Below, piece by piece: positions 1 through 8,864 of a stretch of DNA of 64,000 nucleotides. Origin of the DNA: Mycobacterium kyogaense (GTDB taxonomy: Bacteria; Actinomycetota; Actinomycetes; Mycobacteriales; Mycobacteriaceae); NCBI RefSeq assembly GCF_003254575.1, contig NZ_QJUA01000018.1, forward strand, positions 35,429-99,428. Reading direction: 5' to 3'. The notes under the pieces are model-generated. The model saw nothing but the letters and a program-made list of their open reading frames with translations. It was not told the DNA's origin and ran no database searches. A program made the translations under genes and the position numbers. Every line of letters begins with the position of its first letter. Position 1 is the stretch's first letter.

Positions 1-2
1 GC

Positions 3-446
3 AGATTCGAAGAAGAGCTCCGCAAATTCGCCGCACTGGCCGACCCTCATTCGAGCTCTGACGCAGCGGCGGTGTTCATGGTCGACCTCGACGGACTGAA
101 GCAGATCAACGACGAGCACGGCCACACCGCAGGAGACGCGTACCTGCGGACGGTGGCGCAAACCATCAGTCGTCGGTTGCGGCTGTCGGACACCGTCGGC
201 CGTATCGGCGGCGACGAGTTCGCCGTTCTGATGCCCCATGCGACGGCCGCGCAGGCTCAGCAGCTGGCCCAGACGCTGGTCGACCAGGTCGGTGCGCTGT
301 CCCCCGGCGGCATCTGCATCGGCATCGCGATGGTCACGCCGGACACCGTCGACGACGCCCTCGAGCGCGCTGACCAAGCCATGTACCGCGCGAAACGGTC
401 GGGCGGAAGTGACTGGTGCGGGCCCGAGCCCTACTCGACGGACTGA
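3..446 (+). CDS. GGDEF-domain diguanylate cyclase, C-terminal part
   Basis: This is the carboxy end of a GGDEF protein whose reading frame is already open at the left edge, so its start and any sensor domain lie outside the window. A GGDEF signature (RIGGDEF) follows the metal-binding segment FMVDLDGLKQIND. GGDEF domains make cyclic di-GMP from two GTP. The intact GGDEF motif suggests an active enzyme. No EAL domain follows before the stop. It runs tail to tail into the next gene, with a 16-nt overlap. Confidence 0.85.
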   Translation, partial: RFEEELRKFAALADPHSSSDAAAVFMVDLDGLKQINDEHGHTAGDAYLRTVAQTISRRLRLSDTVGRIGGDEFAVLMPHATAAQAQQLAQTLVDQVGALSPGGICIGIAMVTPDTVDDALERADQAMYRAKRSGGSDWCGPEPYSTD

Positions 447-910
447 TCCGGCGTCAGCACGATCACCGGGATCTGCCGCGTCGTGCGCTTCTGGTATTCG
501 GTGAAGTAGGGGTACATCGCGACGAGGCGGCGCCACAGCTCGGGCCGCTCCTGCTCGCCGGCGAGCGCTGCGGTGACGCCGATCTTCTCTCCGTTGACCT
601 CGAGCGTCGCCGACGGGTGGGCCTTTAGGTTGCGCCACCAGACCGGGTCGGTGTCGCTACCCGAATACGCCGCCGCGATGACGAATCGGCCGGCGTCGCG
701 GATGTAGATGACGGGCACCGTGCGGGGCTTGCCTGTCTTGGCGCCGGTGACGGTCAGCAGCATCGTCGGATACTTCGCGTTCTGGGCGCGACCGCCGGTG
801 AGTCGATACGCCGTCGCGTGCAGCGAGCTGAACGTCCGGGTCACCGGGCGCATCGCCGGACGACGCAGTACGTCGCTGACCGCGTTGAAGACGTGCGCCG
901 CGATGCTCAT
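431..910 (-). CDS. Nitroreductase-family deazaflavin-dependent oxidoreductase
   Basis: A 159-residue protein of the Ddn-like (DUF385) family, flavin/F420-dependent split-barrel oxidoreductases that are very abundant in mycobacteria. Family marks are the KTGKPRTVPVIY segment, a strand-rich core and the WWRNLKAHPSATLEVNG stretch. I chose the ATG at 910 because the longer open frame upstream is low-complexity Arg/Gly sequence that also crosses a palindromic repeat. The substrate cannot be told from sequence. The family includes F420H2-dependent reductases that act on quinones or nitroaromatics. Confidence 0.75.
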   Translation of the reverse strand: MSIAAHVFNAVSDVLRRPAMRPVTRTFSSLHATAYRLTGGRAQNAKYPTMLLTVTGAKTGKPRTVPVIYIRDAGRFVIAAAYSGSDTDPVWWRNLKAHPSATLEVNGEKIGVTAALAGEQERPELWRRLVAMYPYFTEYQKRTTRQIPVIVLTPDQSVE

Positions 911-945
911 GAGCGCAGCATGCCAGGTCTGCTCGCCGGCGTTAC

Positions 946-996
946 GGCCGAGATTGCGTTCAGGGTTACCGGCGCAACCCTCAGCGCAATCTGGCC
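946..996. repeat. Dispersed palindromic element, copy 1
   Basis: An imperfect hairpin with outer arms GGCC...GGCC, then AGATTGCG paired with CGCAATCT and AGGGTT paired with AACCCT around an 8-nt loop. A second copy with the same stem plan lies at 23289-23334. It sits just upstream of the minus-strand oxidoreductase start (910) and before the secreted protein at 1106. Its function is unknown; it could be an attenuator, terminator or REP-like unit. Confidence 0.6.
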
Positions 997-1105
997 TACA
1001 GGCACCGGAACATCTATCCCTCGGGTAACGTCTGCCACTCGGGGGACGACGTGTGAAGCAACACCTAACTTGGGGGGACCCTTGGCAGTTCTGACGATCA
1101 AGACC

Positions 1106-1402
1106 ATGTCTGTGACGAAGCGTTCGGCGCTGACGCTGGCCGCGCTGGCCGCCGCGATGACGGCGGGCGCCATGAGCTTCGGCGCCGCCATGGCCCATGC
1201 CGACGACATGCGGCCCAGCCCCTGGGTGAAGAGCGGCGGTGCGGACGAGGTCCGCAGGGACGCCACGCAGGGCGAGGTGCGCGACGGCTACATCCTGGCC
1301 CCCGCCGGCGGCGCGATCCGCCAGTCCCCGATCGCCACCCCCAGCACCAAGGCCGGCGGCTTCAGCGGCGTACGCGTCGGCCCCGGCATCGGCGGCTGGT
1401 AA
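1106..1402 (+). CDS. Small secreted hypothetical protein
   Basis: A 98-residue protein with a clear Sec signal peptide: the basic start MSVTKRS, an alanine-rich hydrophobic stretch and an AMAHA-DD cleavage site near residue 32. The mature part is short and Gly/Pro-rich, without cysteines or a recognisable domain, and ends in VGPGIGGW. The ATG at 1106 places the signal peptide correctly; an in-frame TTG at 1082 is possible because a G-rich stretch precedes it. I do not recognise the family. It converges on the sugar ABC operon with only 6 nt between stop codons. Confidence 0.6.
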   Translation: MSVTKRSALTLAALAAAMTAGAMSFGAAMAHADDMRPSPWVKSGGADEVRRDATQGEVRDGYILAPAGGAIRQSPIATPSTKAGGFSGVRVGPGIGGW

Positions 1403-1408
1403 CCGCCC

Positions 1409-2473
1409 CTACGGCAACGCTTTTCCGGTCTCGGCGTCGAACAGATACGTCTTCTCCCGGGAAACGATCACTCCGATCGGCGCGCCCGCGTCGTATGACG
1501 CACCCGCCGGCGCCTGCGCGATCACCCGCGTCGGCTCCGGGGTGTCCACCACCGCTGTCACCAGGGCGTGACTGCCCAGCGGTTCGACGAAATCGACCCG
1601 CGCCGGAACAGCGCCCTCGGCATCGGCATAGCCCAACTGCAGATGCTCCGGCCGCACCCCGACGGTCACCGGGCCCTCTGCGCACTGCACCGGGTGCAGC
1701 TCTGCGCCCCCCAATTGCAGCCTGCCCGCCCTGACGCTCCCGGGCAGCAGATTCATCGGCGGGCTGCCCATGAACGCAGCCACGAACGTGTTCGCCGGAC
1801 GGTGGTACACGTCGTCGGTGCTGCCGATCTGCTGCACCTCACCGGCGGCCATCACGCACAACCGATCCCCCAGCGTCATCGCCTCCACCTGATCGTGGGT
1901 GACGTAGACCGACGTGACCGGCACCTCGCGATGCAACCGCTTCAGATCACCGCGGACCTGGTTGCGCAGCTTGGCATCCAGATTCGACAGCGGCTCGTCG
2001 AGCAGGAACGCCTGCGGCTCCCGCACCAGCGCCCGGCCCATCGCCACCCGCTGGCGCTGCCCACCGGAGAGCTGACCAGGCTTGCGGTTCAACAACTCCC
2101 CGATCTGCAACAGCTCCGCGGTCTCACGGACCCGCCGCTCGATCTCCGCCCGCGGCGTCTTGCGCTGCTTGAGCCCGTACGCCAAGTTCTTGTACACCGT
2201 CATGTGCGGGTACAGCGCATAGTTCTGGAACACCATCGCGATGTCCCGCTGCCCCGGGCCGAGCCCGTTGACCACCTGCCCGCCGATGCGGATCTCCCCG
2301 TCACTGGGCTTGTCCAGACCCGCCAGCAGCCGCAGCGCCGTGCTCTTGCCACACCCCGACGGGCCCACCAGGATCAGGAACTCGCCGTCGGCCACCGTCA
2401 GGCTCAAGTCCTTGAGCGCGGCGACGCCACCGGCGTAGCGGCGGGACACATTGCGAAACTCGACCTCTGCCAA
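1409..2473 (-). CDS. Sugar ABC transporter ATP-binding protein (UgpC/MsmK type)
   Basis: A 354-residue ATPase that energises the sugar importer encoded just upstream. It has Walker A (GPSGCGKST), the Q-loop ([11 protein letters not shown]), the signature LSGGQRQR, Walker B with [14 protein letters not shown] and the His switch YVTHDQ. A C-terminal TOBE/regulatory region typical of MalK/UgpC follows. It begins at a TTG codon 4 nt after the stop of the preceding permease, with a purine-rich stretch overlapping that stop as the likely ribosome binding site. It is the last gene of the ten-gene operon that starts near 12182. ATPases of this type may be shared between importers. Confidence 0.9.
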   Translation of the reverse strand: MAEVEFRNVSRRYAGGVAALKDLSLTVADGEFLILVGPSGCGKSTALRLLAGLDKPSDGEIRIGGQVVNGLGPGQRDIAMVFQNYALYPHMTVYKNLAYGLKQRKTPRAEIERRVRETAELLQIGELLNRKPGQLSGGQRQRVAMGRALVREPQAFLLDEPLSNLDAKLRNQVRGDLKRLHREVPVTSVYVTHDQVEAMTLGDRLCVMAAGEVQQIGSTDDVYHRPANTFVAAFMGSPPMNLLPGSVRAGRLQLGGAELHPVQCAEGPVTVGVRPEHLQLGYADAEGAVPARVDFVEPLGSHALVTAVVDTPEPTRVIAQAPAGASYDAGAPIGVIVSREKTYLFDAETGKALP

Positions 2474-2477
2474 CGCT

Positions 2478-3344
2478 CTACCCCTTGATTCCGGTACTGG
2501 CGACCGACTGCACGAAATACCGCTGCGCGACGACGAACACCAGCAGCATCGGCAACAGGCTCATCACATTGGCGGCCATCAGCAACGGCCACTGCACGTG
2601 ATGCGCCCCCTGGAAATAACTGAGTCCCAACGGGATCGTCATCTGATCCTGGGACGTGATGACGATCAGTGGCCACAGGAAATCGTTCCACGACGTCAAC
2701 ACCGTCAGCGCCGCCAGCGTCGACATCGCCGGCATCGACAACGGCAGCACGATCTTGAACAGCACCCCCAACCGCGACGTGCCGTCGACCCGCGCGGCCT
2801 CCTCGAGTTCGACCGGCACGGTCTGGAAGAACTGTCGCAGGAAGAAGATCCCGAACGCGGTCGCAAGATTCGGCAGCATCAACGCACCGATGTGGTCGAT
2901 ACCCAAGCCCTCCCACACGTTGTCGCCGAACCACTTGACGATCAGGAACACCGGGATCATCGTCACCTGGAACGGCACCATCAGCGTGGCCATCAGCGTC
3001 ACGAACAGCGCTCCGCGGCCGAGGAATCGGATACGCGCGAACGCATAGCCCGCGAGGCTGCACACCACGAGGTTGCTGATCAACACCACCGCGGTGACCG
3101 TCAGGCTGTTGAGGAAGAAATGTCCGAACGGCGCCTGCGCCCACGCCTCGGTGTAATTCGCGAACCGCGGTGACGCCGGAAACAGCACCGGCGGGAAGTG
3201 ATTGGCCTCCCCCTCGGTCTCCAGCGACGTGATGAGCATCCACAGCAGCGGCACGATCAACAGGAAGCTCAGCGGGATCAGCACCAGGTGCCACGGACTG
3301 AACGGCAGCCGCCAGCGGGTCGTCGTTGTCAGCGTGGCCGTCAT
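2478..3344 (-). CDS. Carbohydrate ABC transporter permease (MalG-like)
   Basis: A 288-residue inner-membrane subunit with about six membrane segments. It has the permease coupling motif in the EEAARVDGTSRLGVLFKIVLP region, typical of the MalG/UgpE half, and ends in the usual STGIKG tail. The ATG at 3344 overlaps the stop of the partner permease by 4 nt (ATGA), which suggests translational coupling. It should pair with the MalF-like subunit upstream and the ATPase downstream to import the sugar delivered by the lipoprotein at 4304-5584. Confidence 0.9.
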   Translation of the reverse strand: MTATLTTTTRWRLPFSPWHLVLIPLSFLLIVPLLWMLITSLETEGEANHFPPVLFPASPRFANYTEAWAQAPFGHFFLNSLTVTAVVLISNLVVCSLAGYAFARIRFLGRGALFVTLMATLMVPFQVTMIPVFLIVKWFGDNVWEGLGIDHIGALMLPNLATAFGIFFLRQFFQTVPVELEEAARVDGTSRLGVLFKIVLPLSMPAMSTLAALTVLTSWNDFLWPLIVITSQDQMTIPLGLSYFQGAHHVQWPLLMAANVMSLLPMLLVFVVAQRYFVQSVASTGIKG

Positions 3345-4297
3345 GGGTGGTGCGCGAATCTGCGAGCCAGCCGGAACTGCACGGCCGTGACGATCAGGAT
3401 GACGACGAACAGCGCGTAGGCCATCGCCGCCGCGTAGCCGGCGTCGAAGTGCACGAACGCCTGGTCCCACAGGTAGTAGACGATCACGGTGGTGGCGCGC
3501 AGCGGGCCGCCGCGGGTGGTGGCATACACCTCGTCGAACAGCTGCAGCGCGTTGATCGTGAGCCATACCAGCAGAAACAGATTCGCCGGACCCAGCAGCG
3601 GCACCGTGATGGTGCGGAACCGGGTGAACGCACTGGCCCCGTCGATGGCCGCCGCCTCGTGCAGCTCCGGCGGAACACCTTGCAGCGCAGCCAGATACAC
3701 GATCACCGAGAAGCCCGTCCAGCCCCAGATCGTCATCGCGACGATCACGTAGATCGCCTGCGACGGCGAGGCCAGGAACGGCTGCGACGGCACCCCGACC
3801 GCGTTCAGCGCGGCGTTGACCAGCCCGTAGTCACGGTCGGTGAGCCACAGGAAGATGATGCCCTGGCTGATCGTCGACACCGCCATCGTGATGTAGGCCG
3901 CCGTCCGGTACACCGAGATGAAGCGCACCGAGCGGTTCATCGCCGCCGCGACCAGCAGCCCGACGATCATCGTGCCCGGCACGAACAGCGCCGTGTAGAT
4001 GATCGTGTGCTTGATCGCATCCAGGAACACCGGATCGTCGGCCATCTTGCGGTAGTTGTCGAACCCCACCCACGGCGTCTCCGGCGTCAGCAGATCCGAC
4101 CGCTGAAAAGACAGCTGCAGCGACATCAACACCGGCAGCAGACCGAAGATCCCGATCAGCACCATCGCCGGAGTGACCAGCGCCCACCCGGTCAGCCCGT
4201 CGGTGCCCCGCGGTCGCCACCGGCGCCGCGGCCGGGCGGGTGGCGGCGCGGGCGGTGCCGCCACCACCACACCGGAACTGGGGTCAGTGGTCACCAT
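3341..4297 (-). CDS. Carbohydrate ABC transporter permease (MalF/UgpA-like)
   Basis: A 318-residue membrane subunit. A proline/arginine-rich cytosolic N-terminus (about residues 10-35) precedes roughly six transmembrane helices, and the EAAAIDGASAFTRFRTITVP coupling loop is present. This is the first of the two permease subunits and begins 6 nt after the binding-protein stop. The ATG at 4297 is followed directly by a plausible cytosolic tail. Confidence 0.9.
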   Translation of the reverse strand: MVTTDPSSGVVVAAPPAPPPARPRRRWRPRGTDGLTGWALVTPAMVLIGIFGLLPVLMSLQLSFQRSDLLTPETPWVGFDNYRKMADDPVFLDAIKHTIIYTALFVPGTMIVGLLVAAAMNRSVRFISVYRTAAYITMAVSTISQGIIFLWLTDRDYGLVNAALNAVGVPSQPFLASPSQAIYVIVAMTIWGWTGFSVIVYLAALQGVPPELHEAAAIDGASAFTRFRTITVPLLGPANLFLLVWLTINALQLFDEVYATTRGGPLRATTVIVYYLWDQAFVHFDAGYAAAMAYALFVVILIVTAVQFRLARRFAHHP

Positions 4298-4303
4298 CTC
4301 CAG

Positions 4304-5584
4304 CTACTTCTCGGCCAGCTTCGCGTCCGCGGCCTGCGCAGCATCATTGAGTGCGTCCGCGGGCTGCTGCTTACCGAGCATGACCGCGACGATCGCCTGC
4401 CCCAGCGCGTCGGAGACGTCGGGGTACTGCTCGACGGTGGGGCGGACCTTCTTCACGTTGTTCAGATTCTCCACGAACGCCGCTGTGCCCGGGACATTTT
4501 GGTTCAGCTTGTCGAGCACCCCCTGGTCCTTGCCGACCGACTGCCGGATCGGCAGATCGCCGGTACCCAACGAGAACGCCTTGACCTGCTCAGGAGCCGA
4601 GAGCCACTTCACGAAGTCGACGGCCGCCTGCTTCTTCTTGTCCCCGTTGTTGAACACCACCCAGTTGTCCGGGCCGGCGATGGTCTGATGACCACCGGGT
4701 GACCCGGCGAAGGTGGGCATGACCTGAACGTCGTAGTCGATGTCGGTGAGCTGGGACAGATCCCACGGACCGGTGACGAGCATCGCGACCTTGCCGCTGT
4801 TCATCAACTTCGGGCCGTTCTCGTTGGTGGTGTCCAGGTACAGCGACTTGTCGGTGACGGCCATCTGCTGCAGCACGGTGAGCGCCTTGACGCCCGCCTC
4901 GGAATTGAACACGGCCTTCTCGTTGTCCGGCGACAGGATGTCCCCACCGGCCTCCCACAGCATCGGGAGGTAGTGCCAGACCGTGTCCTCGCTGCCGTCA
5001 GCCGGGATCAGCCAGCCGTACTGCCCCTTGCTGGGATCGGCGAGTTTGGCTGCGGCGGCGCGGAAGTCGTCCCACGTCCAGTCCGGGCTGGGCGGCGCGA
5101 CACCCGCGTCGGCGAACAGCTTCTTGTTGTAGACGATCGCGAGGTTGTCCACCAGCGCCGGCACCCCGACGATCTTCTCGCCGACCGTGGCCGCTTCGCG
5201 CTCGGCGGGATAGAAGTCATCCCACTGCCAGTCCGGCTTCTTCACCTCATCGGCCATGTCGACCACCTGAGGGATCTGCGCGATGTTGGGTGACCACGAG
5301 CCGAACATGTACGCCACATCGGGCGCACTGCCGCCGCGCACGGCGGTCAGCACCTTCTGCAGCACCAGGTCGTTGCTGGAGTACAGCTCGTTGACCTTCA
5401 CATCGGGATGGTCCTTGTTGTATTGCGCGATCAGGCCTTTGAACACCTCACCCTCGGTGTCCTGGTAGCCGTGCCACACCGCGATCTCGGTGGGACCGGA
5501 CGACGACGATCCCCCGCCCCCGCACCCGGCGAGGACGAGCGCGATGACGGCGAGCAGTGCAATGCAGAGGCGGCGTCTGATCAC
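4304..5584 (-). CDS. Extracellular sugar-binding lipoprotein of ABC importer
   Basis: A family 1 solute-binding protein of about 426 residues. A lipoprotein signal peptide ends in LVLAGC, so the cysteine would be lipidated and the protein anchored outside the membrane. The body has typical family features such as AVWHGYQDTEGEVF, VPALVDNLAIVYNKKLFADAG and VTGPWDLSQL. I chose the GTG at 5584 because an AAGGAG sequence lies 8 nt upstream; the GTG at 5593 sits almost against that site. It follows the GH4 gene closely, so its ligand is probably the glycoside that enzyme cleaves. Confidence 0.85.
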   Translation of the reverse strand: MIRRRLCIALLAVIALVLAGCGGGGSSSSGPTEIAVWHGYQDTEGEVFKGLIAQYNKDHPDVKVNELYSSNDLVLQKVLTAVRGGSAPDVAYMFGSWSPNIAQIPQVVDMADEVKKPDWQWDDFYPAEREAATVGEKIVGVPALVDNLAIVYNKKLFADAGVAPPSPDWTWDDFRAAAAKLADPSKGQYGWLIPADGSEDTVWHYLPMLWEAGGDILSPDNEKAVFNSEAGVKALTVLQQMAVTDKSLYLDTTNENGPKLMNSGKVAMLVTGPWDLSQLTDIDYDVQVMPTFAGSPGGHQTIAGPDNWVVFNNGDKKKQAAVDFVKWLSAPEQVKAFSLGTGDLPIRQSVGKDQGVLDKLNQNVPGTAAFVENLNNVKKVRPTVEQYPDVSDALGQAIVAVMLGKQQPADALNDAAQAADAKLAEK

Positions 5585-5596
5585 GGTGGACACTCC

Positions 5597-6901
5597 TTAG
5601 TGGTGGATACGCAACGATTCGGGCAGCAGATCTCCGTGCGCGGCGCTCAGTTCGTCACACAGATCGGCGATCTGATCGACGCTCAGCGACGCGGCGGTGT
5701 TCGGGTCGACCATCGCGGCCGCGCGCACCAGTCGAGGGTCGCCCTCGACGGCGGCGCGCACGGTCAGATCGACAGGGCCGAGGAAGTTCCGGTTCAGCGC
5801 GGCGCACTGCGGCGGCAGATCGCCCACCGCCATCGGATGCGCGCCGAGCGAATCGAGCAGCGTCGGCACCTCGACGGCCAGCCCGTCGGGCAGGTTGGAG
5901 ATCAGGCCGGCGTTCGCCACGTTGGCCGAGATCACCCGCGGCGTGCCGGTTTCCAGCGAATGGATGACCTGCGGGGCGTACTCGGTGGACTCCGTGTCGA
6001 TCGGCAGGGTGTCGGTGCCGGCCAATTCGGTTCGCAGGCGGCGGTATTCGGCGATGTTCGCCTCGCTGATACCGACGTACTCACCGATGTTGAGCCGCAG
6101 CCGGGCCACCTCATCGGGGTTGTGCAGGTACCACGGCACGTATTCGCTGCTGTGTTCGCTGGTCTCGGTCGGGTAGTAGCCGAGCCGGCGGTACATGTCG
6201 ACCCGCACGCGGCGCTGCAGTTCCGGATCGGCGGCGATGCGCTCGTCGAGCAGTGGGTAGAGATTCTGCCCACCGCGCTCCCAGCGCAGCACCCACGCCT
6301 GGTGGTTCACGCCCGCCGACCAGTAGGACACCTCGTCGTAGGGCACGTCGATCAGCTCGCACAGGCCGACCATCGTCCAGTACACCGAATGGCAGAGCCC
6401 CAGCACCTTCAGGTTGGGCGCGACCCGGTGCAGGTAGGTCACGTTCATCGCCATCGGGTTGGTGTAGTTGAGCAGCCATGCGTCCGGGCACATCTCGGCC
6501 ATGTCGGCGGCGATGCCGGCGAGCACCGGGAAGGTCCGCAACCCGCGGAAGATGCCGCCGACCCCGATGGTGTCGGCGATGGTCTGGTTCAGCCCGTACT
6601 TCGCGGGGAGGTCGAAGTCCCGCACCGTGGCCTCGTGCCCGCCGACGGCGATCGTGTTGATGACGTAGTCGGCGCCGTCGAGCGCGCGGCGGCGATCCCT
6701 GGTGGACACCACCTCGGGCTGCGCACCGGCCGCCCGGGCGGTGGCCCGGGCGATGCTCTCGGCGGTCTCGAGCCGTTCGTCGTCGATGTCGTGCAACACC
6801 ACGCGCACCGCGCCGAGTTCAGGGAACGACAGGATGTCGCCGAGGAGCTCGCGGGTGAACTCGACGCTGCCCGCGCCGATGATCGCGATCGTCGGTTTCA
6901 C
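5597..6901 (-). CDS. Glycoside hydrolase family 4 (alpha-galactosidase-like)
   Basis: A 434-residue GH4 enzyme. This family hydrolyses glycosides by an NAD- and Mn-dependent redox mechanism. Visible marks are the N-terminal Rossmann motif IIGAGSVEFTRELLGDI, NYTNPM (145-150), the metal-binding Cys in GLCHS (C170) and the His in GVNHQAW (H200). The CHS and NYTNPM pattern resembles the alpha-galactosidase/alpha-glucuronidase side of GH4 more than the 6-phospho-glucosidases, which would suit an ABC-imported, non-phosphorylated substrate. The GTG start overlaps the preceding stop (GTGA). Exact sugar specificity is inference. Confidence 0.85.
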   Translation of the reverse strand: MKPTIAIIGAGSVEFTRELLGDILSFPELGAVRVVLHDIDDERLETAESIARATARAAGAQPEVVSTRDRRRALDGADYVINTIAVGGHEATVRDFDLPAKYGLNQTIADTIGVGGIFRGLRTFPVLAGIAADMAEMCPDAWLLNYTNPMAMNVTYLHRVAPNLKVLGLCHSVYWTMVGLCELIDVPYDEVSYWSAGVNHQAWVLRWERGGQNLYPLLDERIAADPELQRRVRVDMYRRLGYYPTETSEHSSEYVPWYLHNPDEVARLRLNIGEYVGISEANIAEYRRLRTELAGTDTLPIDTESTEYAPQVIHSLETGTPRVISANVANAGLISNLPDGLAVEVPTLLDSLGAHPMAVGDLPPQCAALNRNFLGPVDLTVRAAVEGDPRLVRAAAMVDPNTAASLSVDQIADLCDELSAAHGDLLPESLRIHH

Positions 6902-7842
6902 TGACGGGTGCCTTTCGTGGTGGGCTCCAGCACGGCCGCAGTCGGCTCCTCGCCGCGCTTCTCGTCGGCGTAGACCATCAGCGTCGAGCCGACCAGAGCC
7001 AGCACGATGCCGATGGCGCCGTAGGGGCTGGGCAGCGTCTGATAGGCGATCAGCGACACCACGATGGTCAGCGCCGGGGCGAGCGCGTTGGTGGTCGGCG
7101 CAACGATCGAGGCCTTGCCGCGGGCCAGCGCCATCACCAGGAACAGCGCGCCGACCGCGTTGAGCAGCTGAGTGCCGGCCGTCAACAACGGCGCTTTCCA
7201 CCCGAAGTCGAGCGGCAGGCCGCCCATCGAGAAGATCGCGACGGGGATCAGCGCGAGCCCGCTGATCGCCATCCAGCCGAACGTGGTGGCCTCGTTGACG
7301 CCCAGGGTCGCGGTCTTGCGCATGAAGTAGGCCTGTACGCCCCACGCCACGCAGATCACGACGGCCAGCAGCAGCCACGGACCCGTCGAGGCGTCGGAAT
7401 CGCTGCTGGTGATGCTGAACAGCACGATGGCGGCCAGGGCGCAGATCAGCCCGACGATCGCCAGGCCGCGAATGCGTTCGCGCAGCAGCACCATCGCCAT
7501 CAGCACGGTGATCGCCGGGGAGATCGACACGATCGGGAAGATCAGGTAGGCCGGGCCGATCGTCAACGCCTGGAACAGCAGCAGCTGGCCGCCCGCGCCG
7601 GTGAGACCGATCAGCAGACCGTAGATCGTCGCTTCCTTGCGGGTGTCGAACTTCTGCCCCTTGAGTGCGAACGCGGCCGGGATGATCATCGTCAACGCCC
7701 AGATGCAATAGATCATCTCGTCGGGGTAGCCATACCAGTTCGCGGGCAGCGCGGAGAACGCGCCCCACACACCCCAGAACAGGATCAGCAGGGTGGCGTA
7801 AAAGATCCAGCTGCGGGCCGGCTTGGCGGTGGTATCGGTCAT
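6898..7842 (-). CDS. DMT-superfamily transporter (EamA/GRP-like)
   Basis: A 314-residue integral membrane protein with about ten hydrophobic helices in two EamA-like repeats, including QLLLFQALTIGPAYLIFPIV and, in the second half, ALARGKASIVAPTTNALAP. The arrangement resembles glucose/ribose and rhamnose porters as well as metabolite exporters. It sits between the kinase and GH4 genes and overlaps its neighbours by 4 nt on both sides. It may be a second uptake route for the monosaccharide or an exporter of an overflow product. Direction and substrate are not determined by sequence. Confidence 0.8.
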   Translation of the reverse strand: MTDTTAKPARSWIFYATLLILFWGVWGAFSALPANWYGYPDEMIYCIWALTMIIPAAFALKGQKFDTRKEATIYGLLIGLTGAGGQLLLFQALTIGPAYLIFPIVSISPAITVLMAMVLLRERIRGLAIVGLICALAAIVLFSITSSDSDASTGPWLLLAVVICVAWGVQAYFMRKTATLGVNEATTFGWMAISGLALIPVAIFSMGGLPLDFGWKAPLLTAGTQLLNAVGALFLVMALARGKASIVAPTTNALAPALTIVVSLIAYQTLPSPYGAIGIVLALVGSTLMVYADEKRGEEPTAAVLEPTTKGTRQ

Positions 7843-8864
7843 GGTGTGCTCACCTTCTCGGATGTGGTTGCAGTCGTCGACAATTCGGCGATCGCGGCAG
7901 TGCTCAACGAGTGGCCGCTGTGTTTGGCCGCGTACAGCGCGGCACCGACCGCCGGGTCGAGCAGCGGCTGCCGCAGGTCGTAGTGCGCGGGGAGGGCGCT
8001 CAGCGCGGTGGTGAACCCCTGCAGGAGCAGCGGGTCGGAGAACATGCCGCCGGAGTACGACACCGGCACTGTCTCGCCGTCGGTGAAACCCACCAGCGTG
8101 CGGGTGGTTTCGATCAGTGCGACGAGTTCGGCGACGGCGTCGTCGAGGATCTGCGACGCGGCGGTGTCGCCTTTCTGCGCAGCCTGGCAGACGGTGGTCG
8201 CCAGCGCGGCGATGGAGCCGCGGCTCCCCTTCCACGTGTCGATGACCAGGCTGACGACGTCGAGGTCGCCCCCGACCTCCAGACGCGCCTTGAGCAGATC
8301 GTAGAGCGGGCCGCGCGGCATGCGGCCGTCGCTCATCCGGCTGAACGCGTTCAGGCCGCGGGTAGCGACCCAGTAGGCCGACCCCTCGTCCCCGAAGAGC
8401 TCACCCCAGCCCCCGACACGGTGCCCGACACCCTGGCGCTCGCCGTAGGTCATCGATCCGGTGCCGCTGATGACATTGATGCCGTCCTCGCCGCCGAGCG
8501 ATCCGGCCCAGCCGCACACCATGTCGTTGTCGCAGCTGTACCGGTCGTGGCCAAGGACGCCGGCGGGTACGGCGTCCAGCGCCGCGATGTCGGCGCTGGC
8601 CTCGCCGTAGCCGGGCAGGCCGAAGAACGCGGCGTCGATCGCGGCGGTGTCGACACCGGCCAGGGTGCAGACATCGGTGATGCCCTGTTGGAGAACGCGT
8701 TCGACGACGTCGAAGCCGTCGCGGGTTGGGGAATCTGGGTGGGAGGAGGCACCGTAGTAGTAGGAGGTGGGCGCGGTGGCGCGGGCCAGCACCTGGCCGG
8801 TGTCGTCGATCAACACGAACGCCGTCTTCGACCCGCCGCCGTCCACACCGAGGTAGCGCGCCAT
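7839..8864 (-). CDS. BadF/BadG-type sugar kinase (N-acetylhexosamine kinase-like)
   Basis: A 341-residue ASKHA-fold kinase resembling N-acetylglucosamine kinases. Phosphate-1 motif DGGGSKT lies at residues 8-14, phosphate-2 motif GTGSM at 134-138, followed by GGWGELFGDEGSAYW. It would phosphorylate the monosaccharide (hexosamine or hexose) released by the GH4 enzyme to give the 6-phosphate used by AgaS. Start and stop overlap both neighbours by 1-4 nt. The amino-sugar preference is inferred from the adjoining agaS gene. Confidence 0.8.
   Translation of the reverse strand: MARYLGVDGGGSKTAFVLIDDTGQVLARATAPTSYYYGASSHPDSPTRDGFDVVERVLQQGITDVCTLAGVDTAAIDAAFFGLPGYGEASADIAALDAVPAGVLGHDRYSCDNDMVCGWAGSLGGEDGINVISGTGSMTYGERQGVGHRVGGWGELFGDEGSAYWVATRGLNAFSRMSDGRMPRGPLYDLLKARLEVGGDLDVVSLVIDTWKGSRGSIAALATTVCQAAQKGDTAASQILDDAVAELVALIETTRTLVGFTDGETVPVSYSGGMFSDPLLLQGFTTALSALPAHYDLRQPLLDPAVGAALYAAKHSGHSLSTAAIAELSTTATTSEKVSTP

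Noticed and set aside
1568..2488. Long plus-strand open frame opposite the ABC ATPase
   Set aside because: Arg/His/Pro/Gln-rich shadow of a confident gene; no protein-like hydrophobic pattern or ribosome binding site.
6902..7768. Fusion of the GH4 enzyme with an N-terminal extension
   Set aside because: The extension is the transporter gene read in another frame; the GTG at 6901 starts at the Rossmann motif.
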